From contig DEYP01000030.1 in assembly GCA_002364615.1 (NCBI GenBank), forward strand, positions 1 to 64,000: DNA of 64,000 nucleotides, in the 5' to 3' direction. This stretch comes from Arsukibacterium sp. UBA3155. GTDB taxonomy: Bacteria > Pseudomonadota > Gammaproteobacteria > Enterobacterales > Alteromonadaceae. This document shows, in pieces, positions 1 through 10,600 of this stretch. The number at the start of each line of letters is the position of its first letter. Position 1 is the stretch's first letter. The position numbers and the translations under genes are program-made. The notes under the pieces were generated by a model. It ran no database searches. It saw only the letters and a list, made by a program, of their open reading frames with translations, and was not told where the DNA came from.

Positions 1-95
1 ATTCTTATCTGATCGGCATTATGCCAATTGGCAGGTTTTTTTATGCTTAAAAGCTCAGGGCGAACAAAGCCTGCTTAGCTTTAGCATACCCTCTG

Positions 96-2684
96 TTAAA
101 AATTTACCACCAGCGGTTCTGAGCACTGTGCGGTTGCATCCAGACACAAGCGGTATGTCGCACTGTTCACAACTGGATTTTTGAACTGGTCGTTGTAACG
201 ACCAGGCCGGCTTAGCGAGGCTACCGGGCTGTCATCGCGGTACAGGGTCAGGGCCTGGTCCACATCACTGCTCCAACGCAATTGTACCAGGGTTGCACCG
301 GAACGGCTGCGGTTAACCCGGATAAGCTCCAGATTGATGTCGACCGGAGGGTAAACCGGTGCCAACTGCAGTGCTACAATCACCGGATCATGGTCAGACG
401 AGCGATACGCATCCGGGGCATAGTAATCGAATATCTGTTGATCGGTTTTAAATTCAACGTTGTAATCCAGCGCTATCGGCTCGTCAGCGTTAATATTCCA
501 TTTATCAGCATCGGCCAGTACCTGTAGCGCATGCTGGTTTAACAAGGCATGGTCCAATGAACCGGCAAGCCCCTGAAACACATAACCATAGCTTGCTGTT
601 TTACCTAGTACGTCAAACACATCATGGTAACCGGCCTGGGCAAGTGCCGTAATCGGATCTTCTTTGGCATAGGCATTTAAGTCACCGATCACCATCGCCG
701 GAATATCAGCAAAGTATTGCTCAGCAAAAATGCCAATCGCTTCAGCAGCCCGGGTACGGCTTAAGTTACAGTTCCCCTGACCATCACCGCTATCGCCATC
801 AGCTGCACCACAACCCGAGCCCTTAGACTTAAGATGGTTAACCATTACCGCAAATTCGGCATTATTTTCCAGTAAACGGAAACGTTGTGCCAGCATCGGC
901 CGGTTGCGGCTGTCATCAAATAGTGGCTGACCACTGCCATCCACAGCTGAATTACCGGAATCTAGCAAACGAGAGGCCTCTGCAGGCACCAGTAAATCGG
1001 CACGGTACAGCAAGCCAACTGCAATTTCATCGGTACCGATAGGGCTTACCTGCGCCTGCACAAATTGCCAATCCATCTGGCCCGTTGTCTGGCGCAAACC
1101 CGCCACTAAATCAGCGATGGCAGAAGTGGCAGCAAAACCATCATTTTCCAGCTCCATTAAGCCGATCACACTGGCGTCCAAACCTGCCATGGCGGCCAGA
1201 ATTTTCGCACGCTGGCGTTCAAACTCTACCGCTGAATCTGCACCGCGCGAGGTTGGGAAACCGCCACCCATGCCGTCACCGTTAAAGTAATTCAGCACGT
1301 TAAAACTGGCCACTTTAACGTTACCGTCAGCCAACAAAGCCGGAGCAGCGCTTCTTGGGTTATCTGCCAGAATGGTCACCGGGTTGCTCGGCATAATCCG
1401 GTATTCATTAAACGAATAATATAAAGTACCTGTTAAACCTACCACGGTATCACCACCGCGCACCGAATTAGCTGCGCTTAGTCCAGGTGCAGGATACGGC
1501 ACCAGCGCCGGGTTCTGTACTGTGCTGTTGTCGTCCAGAATAATCCGGTTTAGTTGATGGGCAGCGGCCAGAGCAATAGCGTCTGCCCCGGGTGCCACAA
1601 CCTGAGTAGGCGTATAGCGACGACCATTTGCTAAGGTAAGCTCACCAAAACGTCCCAGCGCAAACGTCTCATTTACGGTCAGCGGCTCTGAAAAGCTGAC
1701 CAGCATGCCCTCATGCGCCTCCCAGTAAGCCATATCAGGCACCGGCAATTGCAATTCGGTTGCTGCAGGTATTGCCGCAGTACCACAGTCAATGGTGGCA
1801 GCAACATCAGTAAGCTGAGTCATGGTAAAGAATTCGGCAACCTTAGCCTGTAATCTAACGCGTTGACCGGCCACTACTGCCAGGTTATCACTGCCGGTGA
1901 ACACGAATACGCCTTCAGAGGTCATTGGATCGCTGTCTTGCTCAAACGACGCCGATTGAATGTTAAAGCCACGCAGTCCAGGTAGTGTTTGGGTAACAAC
2001 CGCTTCAACGACCAGCGTCTGCCCCACTAGCGGACTGGTATCGCCGCTGCCCTGAATTTGGTGGATCGGCGTAAATGGTGCACCGCAACTTAAATCAAAG
2101 TCCGGATCCGGATCCGGGTCACCCGGGCCGCCGCCTTCGCCATTAAATAAGCCAATATCGCTGAAATCATCCTGGGGGAAACCTAACCATTGATCAGCAG
2201 GCTCAAACGTATCCAACGCGTTGCTATCGTAGCTAACTGCGGCACGACGTAAGGTATCATTTGCCGTGGTGATATTTCCTGATCCCCAGGCTGAACCCGG
2301 GTCAAAACCAATCTGACCAATACTGTCGATCACCTGACCACCTTTGGTCAGGGTAATGGCATCGTCACCATTCCAGAGTCCGCCACCGAGGGTCTGATCC
2401 GCCAGACCGAGTAGTTCTTCAGACGCGCTGGCAGAAACAAACACATAAGTTGCACCTGCTGCCAGCTCACCGTTTAATGCTACGCTGACGCCCGCGCTGG
2501 CACTGCCATTAAAAAACACGTTTATCCGGTAATCTGCCAGATTTAACGTGGTGTCGGTCGGGTTAAAAAATTCTAACGCTTTATTATTACCCGAGCCTTC
2601 AACATATTCAGAAATAAAGAGCTCAGCATGCGCTGCAGGCGCTAACAGTATTGCAATACTGGCCGCTAAAAGTGTTTTTTTCAT
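96..2684 (-). CDS. ExeM/NucH-family extracellular endonuclease
   Basis: Secreted DNase, 862 aa. A Sec signal peptide (MKKTLLAASIAILLAPAAHA) is followed by a lamin-tail domain (about residues 20-170, beginning LFISEYVEGSGNNKALE), a Pro/Asp linker, an OB-fold region (about 200-440), and a C-terminal endonuclease/exonuclease/phosphatase domain (about 455-775). Catalytic-type motifs are visible: NVLNYF, GLMELEND, VNHLKSKG, IGDLNAYAKEDP and SSDHDP. A Fn3-like tail of about 80 residues follows. In Shewanella and Vibrio this family degrades extracellular DNA for nutrient use and biofilm turnover. Unlike Shewanella ExeM, I see no GlyGly-CTERM sorting tail, so it is probably released rather than anchored. 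The ATG has an AGGGA ribosome site six bases upstream. It reads divergently from ppnP. The family is certain; the exact substrate is inferred. Confidence 0.93.
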   Translation of the reverse strand: MKKTLLAASIAILLAPAAHAELFISEYVEGSGNNKALEFFNPTDTTLNLADYRINVFFNGSASAGVSVALNGELAAGATYVFVSASASEELLGLADQTLGGGLWNGDDAITLTKGGQVIDSIGQIGFDPGSAWGSGNITTANDTLRRAAVSYDSNALDTFEPADQWLGFPQDDFSDIGLFNGEGGGPGDPDPDPDFDLSCGAPFTPIHQIQGSGDTSPLVGQTLVVEAVVTQTLPGLRGFNIQSASFEQDSDPMTSEGVFVFTGSDNLAVVAGQRVRLQAKVAEFFTMTQLTDVAATIDCGTAAIPAATELQLPVPDMAYWEAHEGMLVSFSEPLTVNETFALGRFGELTLANGRRYTPTQVVAPGADAIALAAAHQLNRIILDDNSTVQNPALVPYPAPGLSAANSVRGGDTVVGLTGTLYYSFNEYRIMPSNPVTILADNPRSAAPALLADGNVKVASFNVLNYFNGDGMGGGFPTSRGADSAVEFERQRAKILAAMAGLDASVIGLMELENDGFAATSAIADLVAGLRQTTGQMDWQFVQAQVSPIGTDEIAVGLLYRADLLVPAEASRLLDSGNSAVDGSGQPLFDDSRNRPMLAQRFRLLENNAEFAVMVNHLKSKGSGCGAADGDSGDGQGNCNLSRTRAAEAIGIFAEQYFADIPAMVIGDLNAYAKEDPITALAQAGYHDVFDVLGKTASYGYVFQGLAGSLDHALLNQHALQVLADADKWNINADEPIALDYNVEFKTDQQIFDYYAPDAYRSSDHDPVIVALQLAPVYPPVDINLELIRVNRSRSGATLVQLRWSSDVDQALTLYRDDSPVASLSRPGRYNDQFKNPVVNSATYRLCLDATAQCSEPLVVNF

Positions 2685-2874
2685 CGTGATTCCCTGAGAT
2701 TATTGTTATTAAATAAATAAAACAAAGCGTCTTACCATAGCGCTAATTTATGTCATTTTCATTAACATTTTGCAAAATAACCAACTGTTTATTTTACATG
2801 GTAATGTCAGTTTTTTTTACTGGGAAAACCAGTGGTTTTAAGGTTTACTAGTACGCTTACTTTAAGGAGAAGAC

Positions 2875-3156
2875 ATGTTTAACGTAAATCAGTATTTTGA
2901 TGGCAAAGTTGCATCTATCGCGTTTGCCGGCGAACAACTTCCTGCCACCGTGGGAGTGATGGCGCCAGGTGAATATGAATTTGGTACCAGTCAGCACGAA
3001 GTAATGACGGTAATAAGTGGTGCATTAACGGTATTACTGCCCGGCACTACTGACTGGCAAACGTTTAACAGCGGCCAGCATTTTAACGTTGCGGCTAATG
3101 TGAAATTTCAGGTAAAGGTAAACCAGGATACCGCTTACCTGTGTACTTATGCATAA
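2875..3156 (+). CDS. ppnP: Pyrimidine/purine nucleoside phosphorylase PpnP
   Basis: Small cupin-fold enzyme (93 aa; E. coli PpnP/YaiE is 94 aa) that phosphorolyses several purine and pyrimidine nucleosides to the free base and ribose-1-phosphate in the cytosol. The sequence runs through the whole family: [15 protein letters not shown] at the start, [19 protein letters not shown] in the middle and [13 protein letters not shown] near the end. A strong AAGGAGA site lies just upstream of the ATG. It is followed 32 bp later by an ABC exporter on the same strand, so the two may share a transcript. Its neighbour across the divergent promoter is a secreted nuclease, which makes a nucleic-acid scavenging theme plausible but unproven. 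Confidence 0.93.
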   Translation: MFNVNQYFDGKVASIAFAGEQLPATVGVMAPGEYEFGTSQHEVMTVISGALTVLLPGTTDWQTFNSGQHFNVAANVKFQVKVNQDTAYLCTYA

Positions 3157-3188
3157 TACTCATTAGTGATCATTAAATAGAGCAGTCT

Positions 3189-4991
3189 ATGCGCGGCATG
3201 CGAAGTACAGCTAAACAACCGGAACCGCAAAAGCGCCCCGAGGCACTGCAACTGGGCCAGACCATCGCCACACTCTGGCCTTATTTAATGGCATTTAAAG
3301 GCCGGGTGTTGCTGGCTATATTGGCGCTTATTGCCGCCAAAGCTGCAACGCTAACCATGCCCTGGGCCTTAAAAGAAATTATTGATGCGCTCGACCCTAC
3401 CGTCAGCAGCGTGGTGCTGCTGCCTGTTGCGTTACTGTTATTGTATGGCGGGCTGCGGTTTGCCACGGTATTTTTTGGCGAGTTGCGCGACGCCCTGTTT
3501 GGCCGGGTGACTGAACACGCCATGCGCCAGATTGGTCTGAAAGTATTTAAACATTTGCATAGCCTGGAGCTGGCGTTTCATCTGGATCGGCAAACCGGCG
3601 GCATCAGTCGTGATATTGAGCGAGGCAGCAATGGCCTGAGCTTTCTGATGCGTTTTTTAATGTTTAATATCGTGCCTACCCTGTTCGAAATACTGGCGGT
3701 AGCCGTCATATTCAGCCTGTTGTTCTCGCCGTTGTATGCCGTTATTACCGTAATTGCCGTAGCGCTTTATATCTTTTTTACCGTGTCGGTAACCGAATGG
3801 CGCAATAAGTTTATCCGAGAGGCCAACCAGGCAGACAACACCACTAACAGCCGTGCGGTCGACAGCCTGTTAAACTACGAAACGGTCAAGTACTTTAACA
3901 ATGAAGCGTATGAAGCAAAAACATACGACGGCTTTCTGGCCAGCTGGGAGCAGGCCCGGCTGAAAAACCGCTTAAGTTTGCTGGCGCTAAACTCAGGACA
4001 GGCGCTGATCATTGCTGGCGCCATAACCAGCCTGATGTGGCTGGCTGCGGCAGAAGTGCGCGCCGGTAATATCAGTCTTGGCGAACTGGTAATGGTTAAT
4101 GCTTACATGATCCAGCTGTTTTTGCCGCTGAATTTTTTAGGTTTTGTTTACCGCGAAATTCGCCGCGCCCTCACCGATCTGGAAAATATGCTGGGGCTGC
4201 TTAGCCGCCAACCCGCCATTGCCGACACCCCGGATGCGAAGGCACTTACGGTTAGCCACGGCGGTATCACCTTTAACAATGTCCAATTTGCTTACCAGGC
4301 TAATCGCGCTATTTTGCAGGGGCTAAGCTTTACCGTGCCCGCTGGCAGTAAGGTGGCTATTGTCGGTGCCAGTGGCGCGGGAAAAAGCACCCTGTCCCGC
4401 CTGCTTTATCGTTTTTATGCCATTACCGGTGGTCAAATCAAGATTGATGATCAGGACATCAATAGCGCAACGCTGGACAGCCTGCGCCGTGCAATCGCCA
4501 TCGTGCCACAAGATACGGTGCTGTTTAACAGCAGCATCCGCGATAATATTCAATATGGCAACCCGGATGCCAGTGGCTCAGAGGTTGATCAGGCCATCGA
4601 GCTGGCACATTTGCGTAAATTTATTGATAGCCTGCCACAAGGTGACGCCACCATAGTAGGTGAGCGCGGTTTAAAAGTCTCCGGAGGCGAAAAGCAGCGG
4701 ATTGCTATTGCCCGCGCCATTTTAAAAAAATCCCCGATCCTGGTATTCGATGAAGCCACTTCGGCACTCGATTCCAGTGCCGAGCAAGCTATTTTGCAAG
4801 CCATGCGCGAAGTGGCCCGCAACCATACCAGCCTGGTCATTGCCCACCGGCTGTCTACTATTACCGACGCCGATAACATCATCGTGTTAAAAGACGGCAT
4901 GGTGGCCGAGCAAGGCAATCATCAGCAATTAATTGCCCGCCAGGGCGAATACGCCAGGATGTGGCAATTACAGCAACAACAGCAGACATGA
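3189..4991 (+). CDS. Atm1/HMT1-type ABC exporter, fused permease and ATPase
   Basis: Half-size ABC exporter of 600 aa. The N-terminal transmembrane domain (about residues 35-330) has roughly six hydrophobic helices. The C-terminal nucleotide-binding domain (about 355-590) shows Walker A GASGAGKST, Q-loop IVPQDT, signature VSGGEKQR, Walker B LVFDEATSALD and H-loop AHRLS. The motif NYETVKYFNNEAYE in the intracellular loop is typical of the Atm1/ABCB7/HMT1 group, whose members export glutathione-linked or sulfur/metal compounds from the cytoplasm. Bacterial members are linked to heavy-metal tolerance; the substrate here cannot be read from sequence. A second ATG three codons in (position 3198) is an alternative start. 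It lies downstream of ppnP, probably co-transcribed. Confidence 0.88.
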   Translation: MRGMRSTAKQPEPQKRPEALQLGQTIATLWPYLMAFKGRVLLAILALIAAKAATLTMPWALKEIIDALDPTVSSVVLLPVALLLLYGGLRFATVFFGELRDALFGRVTEHAMRQIGLKVFKHLHSLELAFHLDRQTGGISRDIERGSNGLSFLMRFLMFNIVPTLFEILAVAVIFSLLFSPLYAVITVIAVALYIFFTVSVTEWRNKFIREANQADNTTNSRAVDSLLNYETVKYFNNEAYEAKTYDGFLASWEQARLKNRLSLLALNSGQALIIAGAITSLMWLAAAEVRAGNISLGELVMVNAYMIQLFLPLNFLGFVYREIRRALTDLENMLGLLSRQPAIADTPDAKALTVSHGGITFNNVQFAYQANRAILQGLSFTVPAGSKVAIVGASGAGKSTLSRLLYRFYAITGGQIKIDDQDINSATLDSLRRAIAIVPQDTVLFNSSIRDNIQYGNPDASGSEVDQAIELAHLRKFIDSLPQGDATIVGERGLKVSGGEKQRIAIARAILKKSPILVFDEATSALDSSAEQAILQAMREVARNHTSLVIAHRLSTITDADNIIVLKDGMVAEQGNHQQLIARQGEYARMWQLQQQQQT

Positions 4992-5057
4992 GACAGATCA
5001 ACCCCTTAACCTTAAAAGCAGGCTATGCTTAGACTGAGGGTAAAAAGGGGGTTCATC

Positions 5058-5375
5058 ATGCAGATACAACAGTTAAAACATAAATTATTAGTGCACAAAA
5101 TGCAGTTAGAACGTCAATTGTCTGCTAACCATCACGATTTTCTGCGAAGTGCTGATTCTGCCGAACAAGCCGCTGAGCGAGAAAGCGAGCAGATACTAAG
5201 CAGTCTGGAACTTAATGCTGCCGAAGAATTAAAGCAAATTGATATTGCACTGCAACGCATGGAGCATGGCGAGTACTTAAATTGTAGCCATTGTGGCGAG
5301 GCTATTGGACTGGAAAGGTTAAATGCCGTACCCTTCACCACCTTGTGTATCAGCTGCGCCAATACACCCGTGTAG
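5058..5375 (+). CDS. TraR/DksA-family zinc-finger protein
   Basis: Short DksA/TraR-type protein (105 aa from the chosen start). It has a predicted helical N-terminal hairpin followed by a C4 zinc finger, CSHCGEAIGLERLNAVPFTT-LCISC, with spacing CxxC-x17-CxxC. Family members bind the RNA polymerase secondary channel and modulate initiation, some with ppGpp. At this length it is a short paralogue rather than full DksA (about 150 aa), and the coiled-coil tip acidic pair of DksA is not obvious. An upstream in-frame ATG at 5025 exists, but the AAGGGGG ribosome site at 5045-5051 fits the ATG at 5058. It converges on the dienelactone hydrolase gene. Target promoters unknown. Confidence 0.85.
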   Translation: MQIQQLKHKLLVHKMQLERQLSANHHDFLRSADSAEQAAERESEQILSSLELNAAEELKQIDIALQRMEHGEYLNCSHCGEAIGLERLNAVPFTTLCISCANTPV

Positions 5376-5432
5376 CGCCAGCCTGCCTTTGAGCGACAAG
5401 CTGGCTGTTTAAAGGATTACTGGCAGAGCGTG

Positions 5433-6332
5433 TTAACTCAGGTGTTGCTTAAAGAAGGCTACAGTGCGTTGCCAGGCCAGCTCCGCCATTTCTTCGTTGT
5501 AGCGTGCGGTAGAGTCATTGTGAAAGCCATGGTGCGACTCTGGATAGCGGTGTACGGTAAATGTTTTATTATGCTGCTGCAGTAATGCTTCAGCCTCAGG
5601 CCACATCGCATTTACCCGGGTATCGAGCTCACCTAACTGCACCAGTAACGGCGCTTTAATGTCAGCAATTTTATCGGCTGGCGGTGGCGAGCCATAAAAT
5701 GGCACACCGGCATCCACCACATCGGGCAATTCCGCTGCCAGCAAGCCGGTCATGGCACCACCAAAGCAAAAACCGACTACCCCCAGTTTACCGCTGCCGC
5801 CATCAACCTTATTTAACCAGGTTGCTGCCGCTTTTAAATCAGCAATAATTTTCTGACCATCCATACTGCGCTGCATTTGTCGGCCATCGTCGTCATTGCC
5901 CGGATAGCCGCCTAGTGGCCACAGCGCGTCAGGCGCAAAAGCAATAAAGCCGGCTTTGGCTAAACGACGGGCCACATCTTCAATATAGGGGTTTAAGCCA
6001 CGGTTTTCGTGTATCACCAGCACGGTTGGAAGCGCAGATTCGGCTTTAGCAGGTTTTACCAGATAGCCTCGCCCCTCCCCATGCCCCTCTGGCGAAGGAA
6101 AAGTCTGATAGGTAGCGGTAATATCAGGGTCATTGAATGACACTTGTTCTGCCAGCGCATAATTCGGTAATAAGCCACCAAGAATACTGGCCGCGGTGGC
6201 CGTGCCAATGGCCAGGCCGCCAATAGCCGTTAGAAAATCCCGGCGGTTTAACATGCCATGAGCATATTTATCGTATAACTCATATGCTTTGGCCGGAATA
6301 GCTGAAGGTTGTTCTTTTTTGTTGTTGTTCAT
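5433..6332 (-). CDS. Tat-exported dienelactone hydrolase family protein
   Basis: Alpha/beta hydrolase of the dienelactone hydrolase family, 299 aa. The N-terminus carries a long n-region, a twin-arginine motif NRRDFLTAIGG (about residues 36-46) and a hydrophobic stretch ending in ALA, so the protein is predicted to be exported folded through Tat. The catalytic triad of the family is visible: Cys in VGFCFGGAMTG, Asp in QLGELDTRVNA and His in ESHHGFHND. The family hydrolyses lactones or esters; the natural substrate here is unknown. An AGGA ribosome site precedes the ATG. It stands alone between convergent and divergent neighbours. Confidence 0.9.
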   Translation of the reverse strand: MNNNKKEQPSAIPAKAYELYDKYAHGMLNRRDFLTAIGGLAIGTATAASILGGLLPNYALAEQVSFNDPDITATYQTFPSPEGHGEGRGYLVKPAKAESALPTVLVIHENRGLNPYIEDVARRLAKAGFIAFAPDALWPLGGYPGNDDDGRQMQRSMDGQKIIADLKAAATWLNKVDGGSGKLGVVGFCFGGAMTGLLAAELPDVVDAGVPFYGSPPPADKIADIKAPLLVQLGELDTRVNAMWPEAEALLQQHNKTFTVHRYPESHHGFHNDSTARYNEEMAELAWQRTVAFFKQHLS

Positions 6333-6524
6333 CGTTTTTCCTGTTTTACCGTTTTTTTGATTACAGATTGCAATAACGCAACACGATCTTTTTGCCTACG
6401 CTGATAGGTTCAGTAAAGTTTAGTATAACAGCTGAAAAATAGTTGCTGCTGAACGCTGCGCTCAGTGGAAAATAGTGTTGCAACTGATATGCTATGCAAC
6501 AGTATTCTCAACGGGGACAACCTT

Positions 6525-7490
6525 ATGTTACTGGCAGTGTTAGCGTTAGTTTTTGGCCTGACGTTATTGGTCTGGAGTGCTGATCGTTTTGTTGATGGTG
6601 CCGCAGCGACGGCTCGCTTTGGTGGCATGCCGCCATTACTTATTGGTATGTTGGTGGTGGGTTTTGGTACGTCGGCTCCTGAAATGGTGGTGTCTGCCAT
6701 GGCCGCTGCTGATGGCAACCCCGCCCTGGCGCTCGGTAATGCTTATGGCTCTAATATTACCAATATTGCGCTCATTATAGGTTTGGTTGCGCTTATCAGC
6801 CCGATAAATGTGCACTCGCAGGTCATTAAAAAAGAATTACCTTTGTTGCTGGCCATTACCCTGTTTGCTGGCTGGCAATTGTTTGATCATCAGCTAAGCC
6901 GGTTAGATGCCTGGTGCTTACTCGGCGTATTTGCTGCAGTTATGGCCTGGTCGGTATGGCAAGGCATGCGTAACCCCCAGGATGCCATGGCAGCCGATGT
7001 TAATACCGAAATCAGCAATAATACCATGACACTAAAGCAGGCATTAATGTGGCTGGTACTGGGCCTGATTTTGCTGATTATTGCTTCACGCTTTCTGGTT
7101 TATGGCGCTGTTTACATCGCGCAGGGTCTGGGTGTCAGTGATTTAGTGATTGGTTTAACCGTTGTTGCCGTCGGCACCTCGTTACCAGAACTGGCGTCGT
7201 CATTAATGGCCATCAAGAAAGGCGAACATGATATTGCCCTGGGTAATATTATCGGGTCTAACCTGTTTAATACCTTAGCCGTGGTCGGTATTGCCGCACT
7301 CATTAAGCCAATGGCGGTCGATCCGGTAGTGCTTACCCGCGATTATACCCTGATGTTTGGTTTAACTGTCGCCTTACTGGTACTGGGCATTGGTATCAAA
7401 AAAGCCGGCCGTATTAACCGTTTAGAAGGCGCGTTATTGCTGGCGGTATTTTTTGGCTACACCGGCTTCTTAATCAGCACGGCGTTCTGA
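6525..7490 (+). CDS. Calcium/sodium antiporter of the CaCA family (YrbG-like)
   Basis: Inner-membrane cation/Ca2+ exchanger, 321 aa (E. coli YrbG is 325 aa). About ten hydrophobic helices form two inverted halves. The alpha repeats are clear: GFGTSAPEMVVS with GNAYGSNITNIALI in the first half, and VAVGTSLPELASS with GNIIGSNLFNTLAV in the second. These carry the ion-binding acidic, Ser and Asn residues. The family exchanges Na+ or H+ for Ca2+. The frame is open upstream to 6465, but the first 20 residues of that longer form are hydrophilic and unlike the family, while ATG 6525 (MLLAVLAL) is preceded by GGGGA. Monocistronic as far as can be seen. Confidence 0.91.
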   Translation: MLLAVLALVFGLTLLVWSADRFVDGAAATARFGGMPPLLIGMLVVGFGTSAPEMVVSAMAAADGNPALALGNAYGSNITNIALIIGLVALISPINVHSQVIKKELPLLLAITLFAGWQLFDHQLSRLDAWCLLGVFAAVMAWSVWQGMRNPQDAMAADVNTEISNNTMTLKQALMWLVLGLILLIIASRFLVYGAVYIAQGLGVSDLVIGLTVVAVGTSLPELASSLMAIKKGEHDIALGNIIGSNLFNTLAVVGIAALIKPMAVDPVVLTRDYTLMFGLTVALLVLGIGIKKAGRINRLEGALLLAVFFGYTGFLISTAF

Positions 7491-7637
7491 TACCTATCTA
7501 TACTTCTGTGCGGCTGATGGCTTACATTAGTCGCACAGAAAACTCTGCTTACAGTTTTTGACATCAACAATTGTTATCCTGTGCTATTACTTGTGGGTTA
7601 TTTTTTTAAAACCACAATAAAAATGCAGGGGACTCTG

Positions 7638-10600
7638 ATGTTTAAACCCAAAAAACTGGCCATGTTATGTTGTATCGGCCTGGGCCTTAGCGCCACCGCC
7701 GCCGTCGCAAACGATGGCACCCGCTTATTGCAACAACCCGATATATCAGCCAATCAGCTGGCATTTGTTTACGGGGGCGATATCTGGCTTACCGACCGCA
7801 ATGGCCAGAACCCACGACAGCTCACCAGCCACCCTGCCAGTGAATTTGCGCCAAAATTCTCGCCCGACGGCAACTGGCTGGCGTTTTCAGCCAGTTACGA
7901 TAACAATACCGATGTTTATGTAATGCCTGCCAGTGGCGGCCCGGCCAGCCGGCTGACGTTTCACCCGGATGCTGACACCGTTAATGGCTGGAGCCCCGAT
8001 GGCAAAAGCATTGTGTTCGCGTCGAACCGCGAAATTGCCAACAGCCGCAGTAACCAGTTATACACAATAAGTGTTGAAGGCGGTTACCCGGAAAAGCTGA
8101 TGGAAGCGGTTGCCTATGAAGGACAGCTATCTGATAACGGCAAAAAACTGGCTTACCGGCCAAATAATATGGCCTACAGCGGTGCCAGTGGCTGGCGGCT
8201 GCATCGCGGTGGCAGCACCCCACCGGTCTGGATTATCGATTTAGAAAAACAGCAGCTGGAGAAAATCCCCCACCCTAATGCTAATGAATTTAACCCGTTC
8301 TGGCTCGGCGATACGGTGTATTTTTTATCAGACCGCGATAATACCGCCGTTAACCTGTTTCAGTACCGTGATAAGCAGGTAAAACAGTTAACTAACAATA
8401 CTGACTGGGATCTACGCAGCGCGGCCGGCCACGACAACAGCATCGTCTATGAGGCGGGCGGTTTCCTGCATCAGTTTGATGTTAATAGTGGCCAGAGTAA
8501 GCCCATTAATATCAGTATTACCACGCAATCAGCCCAGAAACGGCCACAGTGGAAAGACGCCAGTAAAACCTTAACCAGCGCCCGCTTATCCACTACCGGA
8601 CAGCGGGTTATTGTCAGTGCCCGTGGTGATATTTTTACCGTACCGGTAGAAGATGGCAGCAGCCGTAATTTAACCCAAACGAGTGGCGTGCGTGAATTTG
8701 ATGGCCTATGGAGCCCCGATGCCACTAAACTGGCTTACATTTCTGATGCCGGTAATAAGCATCAGCTGGTGCTGGAAAATCAGGATGGCTTAAGTGAGCC
8801 GGAAGTATTTGCATTAGCCGATACCGGCTACTTTAACCTGCTGAGCTTCTCACCCGATGGCAACCTGATTGTCTATCACGATAATCATTTAAACCTGTAT
8901 GCGTTTAATCTTAAAACCAAGCGCAGTCAAAAACTCGATACGTCATTACGGCGCACAGACTTTAATGTGTCGTTCTCCCCTGACAGCCGCTACCTGGCCT
9001 ATACCGTATCCGGTGCAAACTACTTTAGCCAAATTAAATTATTTGATTTTCAAAACAATAAGGCCACTCAGATCACTGACGGTATGAGCGAAGCGAACGA
9101 TCCGGTATTTACTCAGGATTATTTGTACTTTACCGCATCGGTCAACAGTGGTCCGTCGCAGGTTGGCCTGGATTTATCCACCCAGGAACGGCCGTTACGA
9201 AAAGCTATTTATGCCTATGTGCTGGCCAGTGATGGTAAATCACCATTGCTGCCGAAAAGCGGTGATGAACCGGCAAAAGCTACAGCTAAAAAAGATGACA
9301 AAAAGAGCAAAGATGAGGATAAGCCAGCGGTAAAACCGGTAAAACTTGATCTGAACGGTCTGCAAAACCGGATTGTTGCCCTGCCAATAGCCGAGCGTAA
9401 TTATGACAGTTTAAGTGTTGCTGACGATGGTGCGCTGTTTTATCTGGAGCGCACTCAGCCCGGCATAAGCAACGAGCTACCTGGCTCGGATAGCCGCAAT
9501 AGCGCCACCTTATACCGCTTCGACTTTGAAGAGAAAAAAGCAGAAGCTGTTACCCAGGATATTGCCAGTTACAGTTTAAGTGACGATGGCAAAAAAATGC
9601 TGTTACTGAGCGTGCCGAATAAACTGCAGGTCGCTGATACCAAAGCCAAACCCGAACCCAAAGCGGTGTCAATGGCAGAGGTTCGCAGCTTTGTTGAGCC
9701 GGCAAAAGAATGGCAGCAAATTTTTGATGATGCCTGGCGCATGCAAAAAGAGTTTTTTTATGATGCCAAACTGCATGGCATTAACTGGCAGGCCATTTAC
9801 GACAAGTACCAGCCAATGCTTAAGCATGTGCAGCGCCGGGAAGATTTAAACGACGTGCTGGTACAAATGATTGCCGAATTGCAGGTGGGCCACAACCGGA
9901 TTGGCGGTGGTGATGTGCATCAGGAAAGCAGCAGCAAAGTGGGCTTACTGGGCGCAGACTTTGTGATTAACAATGGCAAGTATCAGTTTAAAACGGTGTA
10001 CACCGGCGATCGCTGGAGCCCGTTTTTAAATGCGCCGCTTAATGTCCCGGGCGCCAGTGCTAAAGCCGGTGATTATTTACTGGCAATTAATGGCGAACAA
10101 CTGACTGCCAGCGACAATGTGTTTGCCCTGTTGGATAACACCCAAGGCAAGCAAGTCGTGCTAAGCATTAGCGATGATGCCCGCGGCAAAAACCAGCGCA
10201 ACATTACTGTAGAACCGGTGGCCAGTGAGAATCAGCTGCGACTGTGGCATTGGGTTGAGCAGAACCGTAAGTTAGTGGCCGACAAAACCGACGGTAAGGT
10301 CGCTTATGTTTATCTGCCCAATACCGCCGATGGTGGCTTTTACTTCTTTAACCGCATGTTCTTTGCCCAGACCGATAAACCGGCGGTTATTCTGGACGAG
10401 CGTAAAAATGGCGGTGGTCAGGCAGCTAACTACATTACGGAAATTCTGGCCCGGCCGTTTTTATCTGGCTGGAAAGACCGCGATGGCCTGATCTTTACCA
10501 CACCAGGCGCCGGCATTTATGGCCCGAAAACCATGCTGATTGATCAAGACGCCGGCTCAGGCGGCGATTTCCTGCCATGGGCCTTTAAGCGGCTTAATCT

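Noticed and set aside
2810-2842. Short hairpin with adjacent T-run upstream of ppnP
   Set aside because: The 5-bp stem (ACTGG/CCAGT) is too weak and the T-run is on the wrong side for a terminator.
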